Part shown: positions 33,151 to 42,237 of the stretch, one piece after another
How positions within the stretch are numbered: position 1 is the first letter of the stretch
How the letters are laid out: every line of letters starts with the position of its first letter
Assembly (NCBI RefSeq): GCF_016860545.1
Contig: NZ_BNEB01000002.1
Location: 806,001-870,000 of the forward strand
Reading direction: 5' to 3'
DNA: 64,000 nt
Source of the DNA: Streptomyces asoensis
GTDB taxonomy: Bacteria; Actinomycetota; Actinomycetes; Streptomycetales; Streptomycetaceae
Position numbers and translations under genes: made by a program
The notes under the pieces: generated by a model
Databases searched by the model: none
What the model saw: the letters and a program-made list of their open reading frames with translations, nothing else
Told to the model about the DNA's origin: nothing

Positions 33151-33909
33151 ATGACCGTCACAGGTGCGGAGCCGGACGGCGCGCCGGACAGCGTTCTCGC
33201 CGATCTCGTGCTGGAGCGGCTGACGACCGCGTACGGCGGCGCGGCCGATCCCGGCCGGGCGGCGGCCATGCGGGCCTACATGAAGGACGTGGCCCCCTTC
33301 CTCGGCCTGCCCACCCCCGCCCGCCGGGCCCTGTCCCGCACCGTCCTGGCGGGCACCGCCCGTCCCGAGGAGCGCGACTGCACGGCGGTCGCGCTGCGCT
33401 GCTGGGCCCTCCCGCAGCGCGAGTACCACTACTTCGCCGTCGACTACCTGCGCCGGTACGCCCCTCGACTGTCGTCGGCGTTCCTGCCGGTGGCACGGCG
33501 GCTCGTGACCACGATCTCCTGGTGGGACACGGTCGATCCGCTGGCCGCGCACGTGGTCGGCGCCCTCGTCGCCGCGGACCCCGGTCTCGGCGCCGAGATG
33601 GACGCGTGGATCGCCGACGAGGACCTGTGGGTCGTCCGCACCGCGCTGCTCCACCAGCTGCCGCGCAAGGAGCGCACCGACGCCGGCCGTCTCTTCCGGT
33701 ACTGCCTGCGGCAGTCGGGGCACCGGGACTTCTTCGTCCGCAAGGCCATCGGCTGGGCCCTGCGGGAGTACGCCAAGACCGACCCGGCGGCCGTCCTGGC
33801 CTTCGTCACCCGTGAACGCGACCGCTTCGCCCCGCTGACGGTGCGTGAGGCGCTCAAGAACGTCGGCGATCCGGCCGCCCGGCCGTCCGGGAGCGCCACG
33901 GCCGGGTGA
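33151..33909 (+). CDS. AlkD-like DNA alkylation repair protein
   Basis: A 252-residue all-helical protein from ATG 33151. The HEAT-like repeats of the AlkC/AlkD family are visible (MRAYMKDVAPFLGLPTPARRAL, HYFAVDYLRRYAPRL, TTISWWDTVDPLAAHVVG, EDLWVVRTALLHQLPRK, FFVRKAIGWALREYAKTDP). The WWDTVD and RKAIGWALRE segments match the AlkD active groove (Trp and Asp). It excises positively charged alkylated bases such as 3-methyladenine without base flipping. Confidence 0.9.
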   Translation: MTVTGAEPDGAPDSVLADLVLERLTTAYGGAADPGRAAAMRAYMKDVAPFLGLPTPARRALSRTVLAGTARPEERDCTAVALRCWALPQREYHYFAVDYLRRYAPRLSSAFLPVARRLVTTISWWDTVDPLAAHVVGALVAADPGLGAEMDAWIADEDLWVVRTALLHQLPRKERTDAGRLFRYCLRQSGHRDFFVRKAIGWALREYAKTDPAAVLAFVTRERDRFAPLTVREALKNVGDPAARPSGSATAG

Positions 33910-34072
33910 GGCCGCCGTCCGGGTCCGGCGAAAACCATTCGACGCCGAACGACCCGTCGGCGATGATCGTGACCATGTTCCGGTACGCCTTCCTCCTCAC
34001 CGCATCCGCCGTCGCGGATACGCCGAAGGCTGCCGTCCCGCTCCTCGTGGCCGCTGTCGACGGCGCCCGAAG

Positions 34073-34119
34073 CTGACCCTCTCCGGATCGTCCGGCGGAC
34101 CCCGCAGGGGGAGGGTCGG
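34073..34119 (+). promoter_or_regulatory. Structured leader before tuf3
   Basis: A 9-bp stem (34073-34081 with 34111-34119, one GU pair) encloses further complementary GC arms (CCCC GCA GGGG). It ends 50 bp before the tuf3 ATG and could act as a leader hairpin or attenuator; it might simply be a terminator of the AlkD-like gene. Confidence 0.35.
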
Positions 34120-34169
34120 CCAGGTTCCCGGGGTCCCCGCTTCCTACGGACACGCTTCGAGGTACAGCC

Positions 34170-35342
34170 ATGCCCAAGACCGCTTACGTGCGGACCAAAC
34201 CACACCTCAACATCGGCACCATGGGGCACGTGGACCACGGCAAGACCACCCTGACCGCCGCCATCACCAAGGTCCTCGCCGCCCGCGGCAGCGGCACGTT
34301 CGTGCCGTTCGACCGCATCGACCGGGCCCCGGAGGAGGCCGCGCGCGGCATCACCATCAACATCGCCCACGTCGAGTACGAGACCGACACCCGGCACTAC
34401 GCGCACGTCGACATGCCGGGGCACGCCGACTACGTCAAGAACATGGTCACCGGCGCCGCGCAGCTCGACGGGGCGATCCTCGTCGTCTCCGCGCTCGACG
34501 GGATCATGCCGCAGACCGCCGAACACGTCCTGCTGGCCCGGCAGGTGGGTGTCGACCACATCGTGGTCGCCCTCAACAAGGCCGACGCCGTGGACGACGC
34601 CGAGCTCCTCGACCTGGTCGAGCTGGAGGTCCGCGACCTGCTCACCGAGCACGGCTACGGCGGTGACTCCACGCCCGTCGTCAGGGTGTCGGGCGTCGGG
34701 GCCCTGGCCGGCGACCCGCGCTGGACGGCGTCCGTCGACGCGCTGCTCGACGCGGTGGACACCTATGTGCCCATGCCCGAGCGGTACGTGGACGCGCCGT
34801 TCCTGCTGTCCGTGGAGAACGTGCTGACCATCACCGGCCGCGGGACGGTCGTGACCGGTGCCGTGGAACGCGGCAGGCTCCGCCTGGGGGACCGGGTGCA
34901 GGTGCTCGGCGCGGACGTCGAGACCGTCGTGACCGGCGTCGAGACCTTCGGCAAGCCGATGGAGGAGGCGCAGGCCGGGGACAACGTGGCGCTGCTGCTG
35001 CGCGGAGTGCCCCGCGACGCCGTCCGGCGCGGACACGTCGTCGTGGCGCCGGGCAGCGTGGTGCCCCGGCGGCGGTTCACGGCGCGGCTCCATGTCCTGT
35101 CCGGCCGGGAGGGCGGGCGTACGACGCCCCTGACGACCGGCTACCGGCCGCAGTTCCACATCCGTACGGCGGACGTCGTCGGGGACGTTGACCTGGGAGG
35201 GGCGGCGGTCGCCCGGCCCGGCGACACGGTCGACGTGACCGTCGAACTGGGCCGTGAGATCCCGCTCGAGCCCGGCCTCGGCTTCGCCGTCCGCGAGGGC
35301 GGACGGACCGTGGGCGCGGGCACGGTGACCGCCGTGCTGTGA
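34170..35342 (+). CDS. tuf3: Diverged elongation factor Tu (EF-Tu3)
   Basis: A 390-residue EF-Tu from ATG 34170, with GAGGT 7 nt upstream. GTPase motifs: GHVDHGKT (19-26), switch I RGITIN, DMPGH (81-85), NKAD (136-139) and SGV (174-176, where housekeeping EF-Tu has SAL). Domains 2 and 3 are complete ([39 protein letters not shown]). It differs strongly from housekeeping EF-Tu and stands alone, not in the str operon. Streptomyces tuf3 genes are silent or stress-induced and can contribute to elfamycin resistance. A strong terminator follows. Confidence 0.95.
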   Translation: MPKTAYVRTKPHLNIGTMGHVDHGKTTLTAAITKVLAARGSGTFVPFDRIDRAPEEAARGITINIAHVEYETDTRHYAHVDMPGHADYVKNMVTGAAQLDGAILVVSALDGIMPQTAEHVLLARQVGVDHIVVALNKADAVDDAELLDLVELEVRDLLTEHGYGGDSTPVVRVSGVGALAGDPRWTASVDALLDAVDTYVPMPERYVDAPFLLSVENVLTITGRGTVVTGAVERGRLRLGDRVQVLGADVETVVTGVETFGKPMEEAQAGDNVALLLRGVPRDAVRRGHVVVAPGSVVPRRRFTARLHVLSGREGGRTTPLTTGYRPQFHIRTADVVGDVDLGGAAVARPGDTVDVTVELGREIPLEPGLGFAVREGGRTVGAGTVTAVL

Positions 35343-35355
35343 GACCGGGCCGACC

Positions 35356-35394
35356 CGGCCGGCGCCCGCCGTGAAGAGCGGCGGGCGCCGGCCG
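35356..35394 (+). terminator. tuf3 terminator, 16-bp perfect stem
   Basis: GGCCGGCGCCCGCCG (35357-35371) pairs perfectly with CGGCGGGCGCCGGCC (35379-35393) around a 7-nt TGAAGAG loop, with one more C-G pair outside. It lies 13 bp after the tuf3 stop. Confidence 0.85.
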
Positions 35395-35470
35395 AAGCGT
35401 CCGCGGCAGCGTCCGCGAGGGCCTCCGGGGCGTGCGCGGGCGGGTGCAAGGGCGCGGGCACAATGGGGTG

Positions 35471-36319
35471 GTGAACGACGAGTCCCTGCCCGTCTCCCGC
35501 GCCGTCGACCACGGCACCGCCAAGCTGATGCCCGACGTCGACCGGGAGCGGGCCTGGCTGCTGACCGTCGACGGGGCGCCCCAGTCGTACGTCGACCTGG
35601 ACGAACCCACGCACCTGGAGTTCGAGTACGCACGGCGCCTCGGGCACGTCCTGGACGTCCTGGCCGAGCCGGAGCGGCCGCTGGACGTCGTGCACCTGGG
35701 CGGTGGCGCGCTCACCCTGCCCCGGTACCTCGCCGCGACCCGGCCGGGTTCCCGGCAGGACGTCGTCGAGTTCGACCGCGCTCTGCTGGAACTGGTCGCC
35801 GAACACCTGCCGGTCCCGGCCGGCGCGGGCGTCACGGCACACGCCGCGGACGCCCGGGCCTGGCTGGAAGCGGCCCCGGACGACTCGGCCGACGCGCTCG
35901 TCGCCGACGTCTTCGGTGGCTCCCGCGTCCCCGCCCAGCTGACGTCCGTGGCCTACGCCCGGGAAGCCGGACGGGTCCTGCGCGCCGACGGCGTCTATCT
36001 GGCCAACCTCGCCGACGCGGCGCCCTTCGGTTTCCTGCGGTCCCAACTCGCCAACTTCGCCGAGGTGTTCGAGGAGCTGCTGCTCATCGCCGAGCCCGCG
36101 GTCCTGCGCGGCCGACGGTTCGGCAACGCGGTGCTCGTCGCCGCGCACCGCCCGCTCGACGTGAGCGCCCTGGCCCGCCGCACCGCCTCCGACGCCTTCC
36201 CGGCGCGGGTGGAACACGGCCCCGCGCTGCACCGCTTCACCGGCGACGCACGGCCGGTACGGGACGAGGACGCCGTACCGTCCCCCGAACCGCCCGAGGG
36301 CGCGTTCGGCATCGGCTGA
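35471..36319 (+). CDS. Spermidine-synthase-like protein
   Basis: A 282-residue protein; GTG 35471 is chosen (GTG 35468 is adjacent). The Rossmann methyltransferase-like core is seen in LDVVHLGGGALTLPRYLAATRPGSR, VVEFDRALLELV, AHAADARAWLEAAP and ADALVADVFGGSRVP, the pattern of polyamine aminopropyltransferases. It lacks the membrane domain of fused transporter-synthase proteins. Whether it makes polyamines or methylates something is not determined; many actinobacterial members are simply spermidine-synthase-like. Monocistronic. Confidence 0.85.
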   Translation: MNDESLPVSRAVDHGTAKLMPDVDRERAWLLTVDGAPQSYVDLDEPTHLEFEYARRLGHVLDVLAEPERPLDVVHLGGGALTLPRYLAATRPGSRQDVVEFDRALLELVAEHLPVPAGAGVTAHAADARAWLEAAPDDSADALVADVFGGSRVPAQLTSVAYAREAGRVLRADGVYLANLADAAPFGFLRSQLANFAEVFEELLLIAEPAVLRGRRFGNAVLVAAHRPLDVSALARRTASDAFPARVEHGPALHRFTGDARPVRDEDAVPSPEPPEGAFGIG

Positions 36320-36426
36320 GCGGCCGGGCCGCGGCGACGCGGTGAGCGGCCGGCACGTGCGCGCAGCCGGCACCGGACCGCGCTCGGCCCGGACCAGGTT
36401 GCTGTGAGCATCCGCCCAGTCGGCAG

Positions 36427-36450
36427 ATATATTTCGTAGCTCGATATATG
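36427..36450 (+). promoter_or_regulatory. PadR operator candidate with overlapping -10
   Basis: ATATAT occurs at 36427-36432 and 36444-36449, 17 bp apart, framing an otherwise GC-richer centre, a typical PadR-site look. TATATG (36445-36450) can serve as the -10 for the gene starting at 36459, so PadR would autoregulate. Confidence 0.5.
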
Positions 36451-36458
36451 CTCGACAC

Positions 36459-36800
36459 ATGACCAGACAGAATCCGCCCCTGACGGAACCGCAGTACTTC
36501 ATCCTTGCTGCGCTCATGGACGGTCCGTTGCACGGTTACGGCATCATCAAGGCTGCCGAGCAGGCCACCGACGGGCGGCTCCGGATCGCCGTCGGCACGC
36601 TCTACGGGGCGCTGGAGCGGATGGAGCGGGCCGGGCTGGTGGCCGCCGGCCATGAGGAGATCGTGGACGGGCGGGCGCGGCGCTACTACCGGCTCACCGA
36701 GGACGGCACCGAGGTGCTCGGCCGGGAGGCGCTGCGGATGCAGCAGGCGGCGGCCGTCGTCATCGGACGCTCGCGGGACGCCGGAGCGGCCCCGGCATGA
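36459..36800 (+). CDS. PadR-family transcriptional regulator
   Basis: A 113-residue single-domain PadR protein: LTEPQYFILAALMDGPLHGYGI, then VGTLYGALERMERAGLVAAG and RARRYYRLTEDG. The stop overlaps the ATG of the next gene (ATGA), the usual coupling of PadR regulators with membrane partner proteins. Probably a dimer that represses its own operon through the AT-rich site just upstream. The ligand is unknown. Confidence 0.93.
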   Translation: MTRQNPPLTEPQYFILAALMDGPLHGYGIIKAAEQATDGRLRIAVGTLYGALERMERAGLVAAGHEEIVDGRARRYYRLTEDGTEVLGREALRMQQAAAVVIGRSRDAGAAPA

Positions 36801-37753
36801 ATCGTCTGCTGCTTGCGGTCTATCCCGAGCCCACCCGTTCCCGGCAGGGAGAGGAGGTGCTGGCCTGCCTGTCCGAGGCGTATCCCGGCCGCTCCTGGCC
36901 CCCGCCGCGGGAAGTCGCCGCCCTGGTGCGCGCCGGGGTGCAGGCCCGCGCCCGGGCCGTCGTCGACGACACGGCCCGGCCGTGGTGGCTGGACGGCATC
37001 CATCTGGCCGCCCTGGCCCTCGCCGCGCTGGCGCTGGTCCCGTACTTGCAGGATGTGTGGCACTGGGCACTGCACATCGACCCCGGACAGCACGCCATCG
37101 CCTTCCGCTTCTCCGGCTGGTACCCGTGGGCCGAAGGACCCACGCGCATACGGCTGCTGCCCTACGGGCTGCTCCCGCTGGGCTGCCTGATCGCTCTGCT
37201 GCGCGGCAGGGCGTGGATCGCGCTGCCGGCCGCAGCGGCCATGATCTGGGCCGGCGCCACGACCCACGGCCGCACCCTCTTCGGCGACGAGGGCAAGGCG
37301 GGCTTGAGCTACTACGGGTTGGGCACCCCGATAACCGCCCGTGACCTGGCGCTCTCGGGGACACTGTGCGCCGCCTGCGCCGTGCTGGCGCTCTGCCGAC
37401 CCGGCCGTCTGCGACGCCGCTCGTACCGTTGGCTGGCCCCCGTCGTGCTCGCCATGTTCGTGGCCGGGGGCCTGCACATCATCTCCGTCAGTCCGACTTT
37501 CCAGCGCGGCTTGTTCGTCCTCGAGGTCGCCGCGCTGCTGGGCGCGTGGGCGGCGACGGCCGCCACCGGCGACCACCGGTGGCTGATCCCCGTCGCGGCG
37601 GTCGCGATCGTCCGCACGCAGGCGATCGTCGTCCAGCCGGACGCGTTCATGCAGTCCTTTCCGGACCTGGTCGTCCTCATCCTGCTGATCGCACCCCTCC
37701 CCGCCCTGGCGATCACCGCCCAGCGCCGACAGGGGCAGGCACTCGCCGAATAG
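36797..37753 (+). CDS. Multi-pass membrane protein coupled to PadR
   Basis: A 318-residue protein. A cytoplasmic helical head (NRLLLAVYPEPTRSRQGEEVLACLSEAYPGRS in parts) resembles the permease-prefix/anti-sigma-like heads found behind PadR regulators. It is followed by about seven transmembrane helices (GIHLAALALAALALVPYLQD; AWIALPAAAAMIWAGATT; RWLAPVVLAMFVAGGLHII). No transporter motif is recognisable. It could signal to PadR or handle a membrane-active compound; function unknown. Starts at ATG 36797, overlapping padR. Confidence 0.78.
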   Translation: MNRLLLAVYPEPTRSRQGEEVLACLSEAYPGRSWPPPREVAALVRAGVQARARAVVDDTARPWWLDGIHLAALALAALALVPYLQDVWHWALHIDPGQHAIAFRFSGWYPWAEGPTRIRLLPYGLLPLGCLIALLRGRAWIALPAAAAMIWAGATTHGRTLFGDEGKAGLSYYGLGTPITARDLALSGTLCAACAVLALCRPGRLRRRSYRWLAPVVLAMFVAGGLHIISVSPTFQRGLFVLEVAALLGAWAATAATGDHRWLIPVAAVAIVRTQAIVVQPDAFMQSFPDLVVLILLIAPLPALAITAQRRQGQALAE

Positions 37754-37847
37754 GAGCGGACCCCCGGTGGGCCGGCCGAGCCCGGCGGCCCACGTCGTGC
37801 CGCAGGACGTGCGTGACCGAACTCCCCCCAACGGAAGAAACAGAGCG

Positions 37848-38768
37848 ATGACTCAGCACGATTCTCCGTCCCTGCCCGCGCACCGTCCGGGGGCCTCGAG
37901 GCAGGCCCCCGAATCCCCCGACGACTCCGGGCCGTCGCGTACGACACGGTCGTGGGTGCCGGCTTTGCAGTACACCCTGGGGTTCCTGACGGTCTACCTG
38001 CTCGCCATCTGCACCCCGTGGGGGCAACGAGCTGAGAACGCCCTGTTCGGTCTCGGTGAACAGGGCGGCGAAGAAGCATGGTTCTACCCCCTGTCAGGAT
38101 CGGCCTACGGCTCGACGCCCCTGCCGCCGCTGGAATTGAGTGCCAAGCCGACCCTGATGGTGGGCCTGGTCGTCATCGTCGTCCTCACCCTGGTGCGGCG
38201 GTGCTGGTGGCCGGGGTGCGCGGCACTCGGGGTCGTCATTCTCACGACCGGAGGCAAGGAGGTGCTCAAATCGATCCTGCCCCGCCCCGATCTGGTGGGC
38301 GCGCCCGAGAATCTCCTTGATCAGGGGTTCCCCAGCGGCCACACGGCCATCCCCGCCGCGCTGACCCTCGCCGCCGTCCTCGTGGTTTCCCCCCGCGTCC
38401 GCCCCTACGTCGCCACGGCCGGGGTGCTGTGGCTCGCCTGCATCGCCGCCTACAGCGCGACCAACGGCGGCCACCGGCCCAGTGAAGTACTGGGGGCGAC
38501 ACTGCTGGCCTGTGCCTTTCACGGCCTTGCGACCTGGCTGCTGCCGCCGTCCGCCGCACCGGGCGCCACGCGAAGCCCCAGGGCGCTGCCCGCCATCACC
38601 CTGACGCTGGCATTGGCCATCGCCCTCGTTGCCGGCGCACGGAGCGACACCCTCACAAGGTCACTGGTCTCCGCGGCGACGGGCTTCATATGTGCGGCCC
38701 TGGTCTGGTACGCCGCGATCGTGCGGCCCGCACGCGCCGCACGCCGCACACGCCCCGCGCTGGGCTGA
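37848..38768 (+). CDS. PAP2-family membrane phosphatase
   Basis: A 306-residue membrane protein from ATG 37848. Motifs: KEVLKSILPRP (KxxxxxxRP), GFPSGHT, and SATNGGHRPSEVLGA for the third motif, where the usual final Asp is Glu. Six transmembrane helices are expected. Relatives dephosphorylate lipid pyrophosphates such as undecaprenyl-PP or phosphatidate outside the membrane. It follows the PadR operon by 94 bp and may be co-transcribed. The N-terminal 45 residues are a polar extension. Confidence 0.88.
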   Translation: MTQHDSPSLPAHRPGASRQAPESPDDSGPSRTTRSWVPALQYTLGFLTVYLLAICTPWGQRAENALFGLGEQGGEEAWFYPLSGSAYGSTPLPPLELSAKPTLMVGLVVIVVLTLVRRCWWPGCAALGVVILTTGGKEVLKSILPRPDLVGAPENLLDQGFPSGHTAIPAALTLAAVLVVSPRVRPYVATAGVLWLACIAAYSATNGGHRPSEVLGATLLACAFHGLATWLLPPSAAPGATRSPRALPAITLTLALAIALVAGARSDTLTRSLVSAATGFICAALVWYAAIVRPARAARRTRPALG

Positions 38769-38914
38769 CCACCCGGCCGGCTCCGGGCGGCAACCGGACG
38801 GCCAGAGTGATCACGTGGCTGAACGAGTGCAGGTCCGGGAGAGGTGATCCCGCCATGCCGACGACCGGCGCCCACGCGCCGTCGTCGACAGGGCGAACGT
38901 CGCCTGATGCGGCA

Positions 38915-39940
38915 CTAGTTCTGGGTCGGCGTCCCGTGCAGCCGTACGGTGCTGAGGATCTGCATGATCGTCGCCTTCGGCAGCTCGTCCTTCACGCCCT
39001 TGGCCCCGTACAGGTTCCACGACACGTAGTCCCCGTTGGAGTTCTTGAAGCCGAACGTGATCGCCTTGCCGTCGCTGTCGCACTTGCCCTTCTGGGGCGT
39101 GTTCGTCGACTGGGCCCAGGCGTAACTGCCCTTGACGCCCGAGGCGGTGGTGAAGGCGGTCGCCTTCTTCTCGAAGGTCAGACTCTTCTTGTCCGGCTCC
39201 GTGTAACCGCCGAAGACCCACCACGCGGGCGTGTTGATGGCGATCTCGTCGGTGCTCTTCGCGCCCTCGGCGCCCTTGCTGCCCACGACGGCCAGCGCGG
39301 TGTCCTCGGTCTTGCCGTCCTTGTCGGAGTCCGTGGAGCACCACTTCGACTTGAGCTCGGCCGTACCGCCCTGGAGGATCCGGTCGTAGCCGTCGGACTT
39401 CGACTTGTCCTCCCACTCGAAGCCCTGGCTGAGGGTCGGCGACTGCACCTCCCAGTCGGCCGGCACGTCGAAGGCGATGCCCCACTTGGGGTTCACCACG
39501 ACCTTCCAGCCGGCGACGGTCGGCTTCTCCGTCTCGTTGCTGCGCGGGTTGTCGTCCGTGCCGGAGGACTCGGAGGCCGAGGCGGACGCGGAGACCGACG
39601 GGCTCGCACTGCCCTTGCTCACGTCGGCCGGGTCGTCGTCGTTCCCGCCCAGCACCAGGAATCCGGTGACTCCGGCGGCCACGACGACGGCCGAGGCCGC
39701 GATGATCGCGACGAGCTTCGTCCGGTTGCCGCCGCCCGTGCCGCCCCCGCCCGGCGGCGGCGTGGGCGCTCCCGCGGGCGACGGGGCGCCCCACTGCGGT
39801 TGCTGCCCATAGGGGTTGGGCTGCTGCTGGTAGCCGGGTTGCTGATACGGGTTCGGCTGCTGGTATCCCGGCTGCTGGTACGGATTGTTCTGCGCCTGCG
39901 GGTTCTGCTCTCCCCCGGGCGGCTGCTGTCCTGGCCACAT
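38915..39940 (-). CDS. Single-pass membrane protein with DUF8017-type extracellular domain
   Basis: A 341-residue protein from ATG 39940, with TAGTGT 8 nt upstream (leaderless). The cytoplasmic N-terminus is Pro/Gln/Tyr/Gly-rich with a repeating QQPGYQQPNPY, then one transmembrane helix (KLVAIIAASAVVVAAGVTGFLV), a Ser/Asp linker and an extracytoplasmic domain (VVNPKWGIAFDVPADWEVQ ... VSWNLYGAKGVKDELPK, ending RLHGTPTQN). Two cysteines (KWCST and KGKCDS) may form a disulphide. The low-complexity N-terminus is the kind that clusters at membranes; function unknown. Confidence 0.82.
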   Translation of the reverse strand: MWPGQQPPGGEQNPQAQNNPYQQPGYQQPNPYQQPGYQQQPNPYGQQPQWGAPSPAGAPTPPPGGGGTGGGNRTKLVAIIAASAVVVAAGVTGFLVLGGNDDDPADVSKGSASPSVSASASASESSGTDDNPRSNETEKPTVAGWKVVVNPKWGIAFDVPADWEVQSPTLSQGFEWEDKSKSDGYDRILQGGTAELKSKWCSTDSDKDGKTEDTALAVVGSKGAEGAKSTDEIAINTPAWWVFGGYTEPDKKSLTFEKKATAFTTASGVKGSYAWAQSTNTPQKGKCDSDGKAITFGFKNSNGDYVSWNLYGAKGVKDELPKATIMQILSTVRLHGTPTQN

Positions 39941-40137
39941 GGCCAGAAACACTAGTGCCGTCCCGGACACGATTCGGTCACCGCCCCTTGTCAGGGACGT
40001 ACCGAAACCGGTCCCAGGCGGTCGGAACCCGCGAACAGTGCCCCGGATCTTCCGGATTGCGGGCATCCGGTACCCGCGTGCGGCGATCGTCACACCGGTC
40101 TGGCCAGCCGAAGCTACTCGCAGGTAACCTCGGGGGC

Positions 40138-40590
40138 ATGAGCGCAGACCAGATGTCCATCGGCGAGATGCTCGCCGCCACGGTTCCCATGGCGCGGACC
40201 CTGCACCTCGAGTTCCTCGAGGCCGGTCCGGAGAAGGCCGTGGTCGCCCTGCCCGACCAGGGCGAGTTCCACAACCACGTGGGCGGCCCGCACGCCGGGG
40301 CGATGTTCACGCTCGGTGAGTCCGCCAGCGGCGCGATCGTCCTGGCCGCGTTCGGCGACCAGCTCTCCCGCGCCGTGCCGCTCGCCGTCGGCGCCGAGAT
40401 CGCCTACCGCAAGCTGGCCATGGGCACGGTCACCGCGACCGCCACCCTCGGGCGCCCGGCCGCCGAGGTGGTCGCGGAACTCGACGCGGGGGAGCGGCCC
40501 GAGTTCCCGGTCGCGATCGAGATCCGCCGTGCCGACGGGGCCGTGACCGGCGAGATGACGGTGGTCTGGACCCTGCGTCCCAACAGCTGA
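40138..40590 (+). CDS. DUF4442 hotdog-fold (thioesterase-like) protein
   Basis: A 150-residue protein; TAACCT (40125-40130) sits 7 nt before ATG 40138, so the mRNA is probably leaderless. The hotdog pattern is visible (FHNHVGGPHAGAMFTLGESASGAIVL, VPLAVGAEIAYRKLAMGTVTATATL). Members are acyl-CoA thioesterase-like. Substrate unknown. It is divergent from the DUF8017-type gene and convergent with the uridylyltransferase gene. Confidence 0.85.
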   Translation: MSADQMSIGEMLAATVPMARTLHLEFLEAGPEKAVVALPDQGEFHNHVGGPHAGAMFTLGESASGAIVLAAFGDQLSRAVPLAVGAEIAYRKLAMGTVTATATLGRPAAEVVAELDAGERPEFPVAIEIRRADGAVTGEMTVVWTLRPNS

Positions 40591-40640
40591 ACGCCAGACG
40601 CCGGGCACGGCCCTGCGGCGACTGCTTCCGCCGGGCGCAC

Positions 40641-40663
40641 GGCGGCACCGGACCGGTGCCGCC
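40641..40663. terminator. Perfect palindromic hairpin between convergent genes
   Basis: GGCGGCACCGG (40641-40651), one A, then CCGGTGCCGCC (40653-40663) are perfectly complementary. This lies in the 299-bp gap between the DUF4442 gene and the uridylyltransferase gene. Nothing else gene-like is seen in that gap. Confidence 0.6.
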
Positions 40664-40889
40664 CCGTCCCGCGTCACCCCTGACGGGCCCGCCCGCCGCG
40701 CTTCCGTCCCTGTCGCGCGGACCCCGTGGCGGCCGTCGGTCCTCTGCTTCTCGGCCGACCCCGCTTCCCGCCCGGCGTGCCCGCCCGCCGATGCTGCACC
40801 GTCGGTGCCGCCCGTCGAGGCGCTCGGCATGCCAGGGCGGTCGGTCGCCGAACCAGGCGGGTGGGCCGCGGGCCGTGGGTCGCGGGCGG

Positions 40890-41831
40890 TCAGGCCGCCA
40901 GTCGGTCCTGGCGTGCCGGTGCGGCGCCGTCCGGCAGGGCGGCCACGAACTCCTTCAGCCAGGCCGTGAACCCGGGGCCCAGGTCCGGCCGGTCGCAGGC
41001 CAGGCGGACGACCGTGCGCAGGTAGTCCGCCTTGTCGCCGGTGTCGTAGCGGCGGCCGGAGAAGACGACGCCGTGCACGGTGCCGTCCGCCGCGAGTTCC
41101 TGGAGGGCGTCGGTGAGCTGTATCTCGCCGCCGCGCCCGGGAGCGGTGCGCTCCAGGACGCCGAAGACGGCCGGGTCCAGGACGTAGCGGCCGATGACCG
41201 CGTACCGGCTGGGCGCCTCCTCGCGCGCGGGCTTCTCCACCAGGCCGGTGACCCGTACGACCCCGTCCTCGCCGGACGGTTCCACGGCCGCGCAGCCGTA
41301 GAGGTGCACCTGTTCCGGCGGGACCTCCATCAGGGCGACCACGCTGCCGGCGTACCGGTCGCGGACCTCGAGCATCCTGCTGAGGAGGGTCTCCCGGGGG
41401 TCGATCAGGTCGTCTCCGAGCAGGACGGCGAACGGCTGGTCGCCGACGTGGTTGCGGGCGCACAGCACCGCGTGACCGAGGCCCAGCGGGTCCCCCTGGC
41501 GGATGTGGTGGATGTCGGCGAGCCGGGCCGGGTCGCGCACCGCGTCCAGCCGGACGGTGTCTCCCTTGGCGGCGAGCGCCTGCTCCAGCTCGAAGGCGTG
41601 GTCGAAGTGGTCCTCGATGGCGCGCTTGTGCCGGCCCGTGACCATCAGCACGTCGTCGAGGCCGGCGGCGGCCGCCTCCTCGACGACGTACTGGATGGCC
41701 GGCTTGTCGACCACCGGCAGCATCTCCTTCGGTGTCGCCTTGGTGGCGGGCAGGAACCGGGTGCCGAGACCTGCTGCCGGGACGACCGCTTTGCGGACGC
41801 TGCGTGGGGAGGTGGAGTGGGGGGCGCTCAT
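40890..41831 (-). CDS. galU: UTP-glucose-1-phosphate uridylyltransferase
   Basis: A 313-residue GalU/GtaB-type nucleotidyltransferase from ATG 41831. Signature parts: AVVPAAGLGTRFLPATKATPKEMLPVVDKP (nucleotide loop), VTGRHKRAIEDHFD, FAVLLGDDLID (metal Asp), VTGLVEKP and RYDTGDKADYL. It makes UDP-glucose from glucose-1-phosphate and UTP, supplying galactose metabolism, wall glycans and trehalose or glycogen-type pools. Monocistronic and divergent from the ricin-domain gene across a 406-bp region. Confidence 0.95.
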   Translation of the reverse strand: MSAPHSTSPRSVRKAVVPAAGLGTRFLPATKATPKEMLPVVDKPAIQYVVEEAAAAGLDDVLMVTGRHKRAIEDHFDHAFELEQALAAKGDTVRLDAVRDPARLADIHHIRQGDPLGLGHAVLCARNHVGDQPFAVLLGDDLIDPRETLLSRMLEVRDRYAGSVVALMEVPPEQVHLYGCAAVEPSGEDGVVRVTGLVEKPAREEAPSRYAVIGRYVLDPAVFGVLERTAPGRGGEIQLTDALQELAADGTVHGVVFSGRRYDTGDKADYLRTVVRLACDRPDLGPGFTAWLKEFVAALPDGAAPARQDRLAA

Positions 41832-42237
41832 GCGGATCAGGGTGTCCCACGGGGATGGGAGTACGCCGGGAGTCACCTCTGAGCTTGCTGTGGGCGTTCC
41901 CCGCGGCCGGGAGACCGGCGCCGGAGCGGGCAGGAGCCGGAGAGCGCGTATCCCATCGGGCTTTGCCCGCGCGCGAGTTGGGACGGGAAGTCACGGGGAT
42001 TTTCGAATGCGGGTGCGGATACCGCCGGTAACTTATCTGAAATTACCGCACTTTGAACTTGGGTCACTCGAACTCCTTGTTTCCTGTGAGGCGCGTGTGC
42101 GAAGGTGAGCCTCCCCTTACGGACGGGCCGGTTCCGGCCAACGTGCCTGGTCGGACCAAAGGTACGCACCAATCCGGCACCGCTTTCCGACACCGTGGTT
42201 TTCCGTGCCGCTCGCTGGCTTGGAAGGAAATGGTTCC
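41832..42237. other. 406-bp divergent intergenic region
   Basis: It holds control DNA for galU and the ricin-domain gene. The middle (about 42000-42090) is unusually AT-rich for this genome and contains CGGTAA (42026-42031) facing TTACCG (42043-42048), an inverted repeat with an 11-bp gap that could bind a dimeric regulator. No -35/-10 pair stands out. Confidence 0.5.

Noticed and set aside
39949..39959. Second copy of the MocR-type CACTAGTG palindrome before the DUF8017-type gene
   Set aside because: Only the central 8 bases match the 1679-1690 site and the -10 explains them; too short to claim shared regulation.
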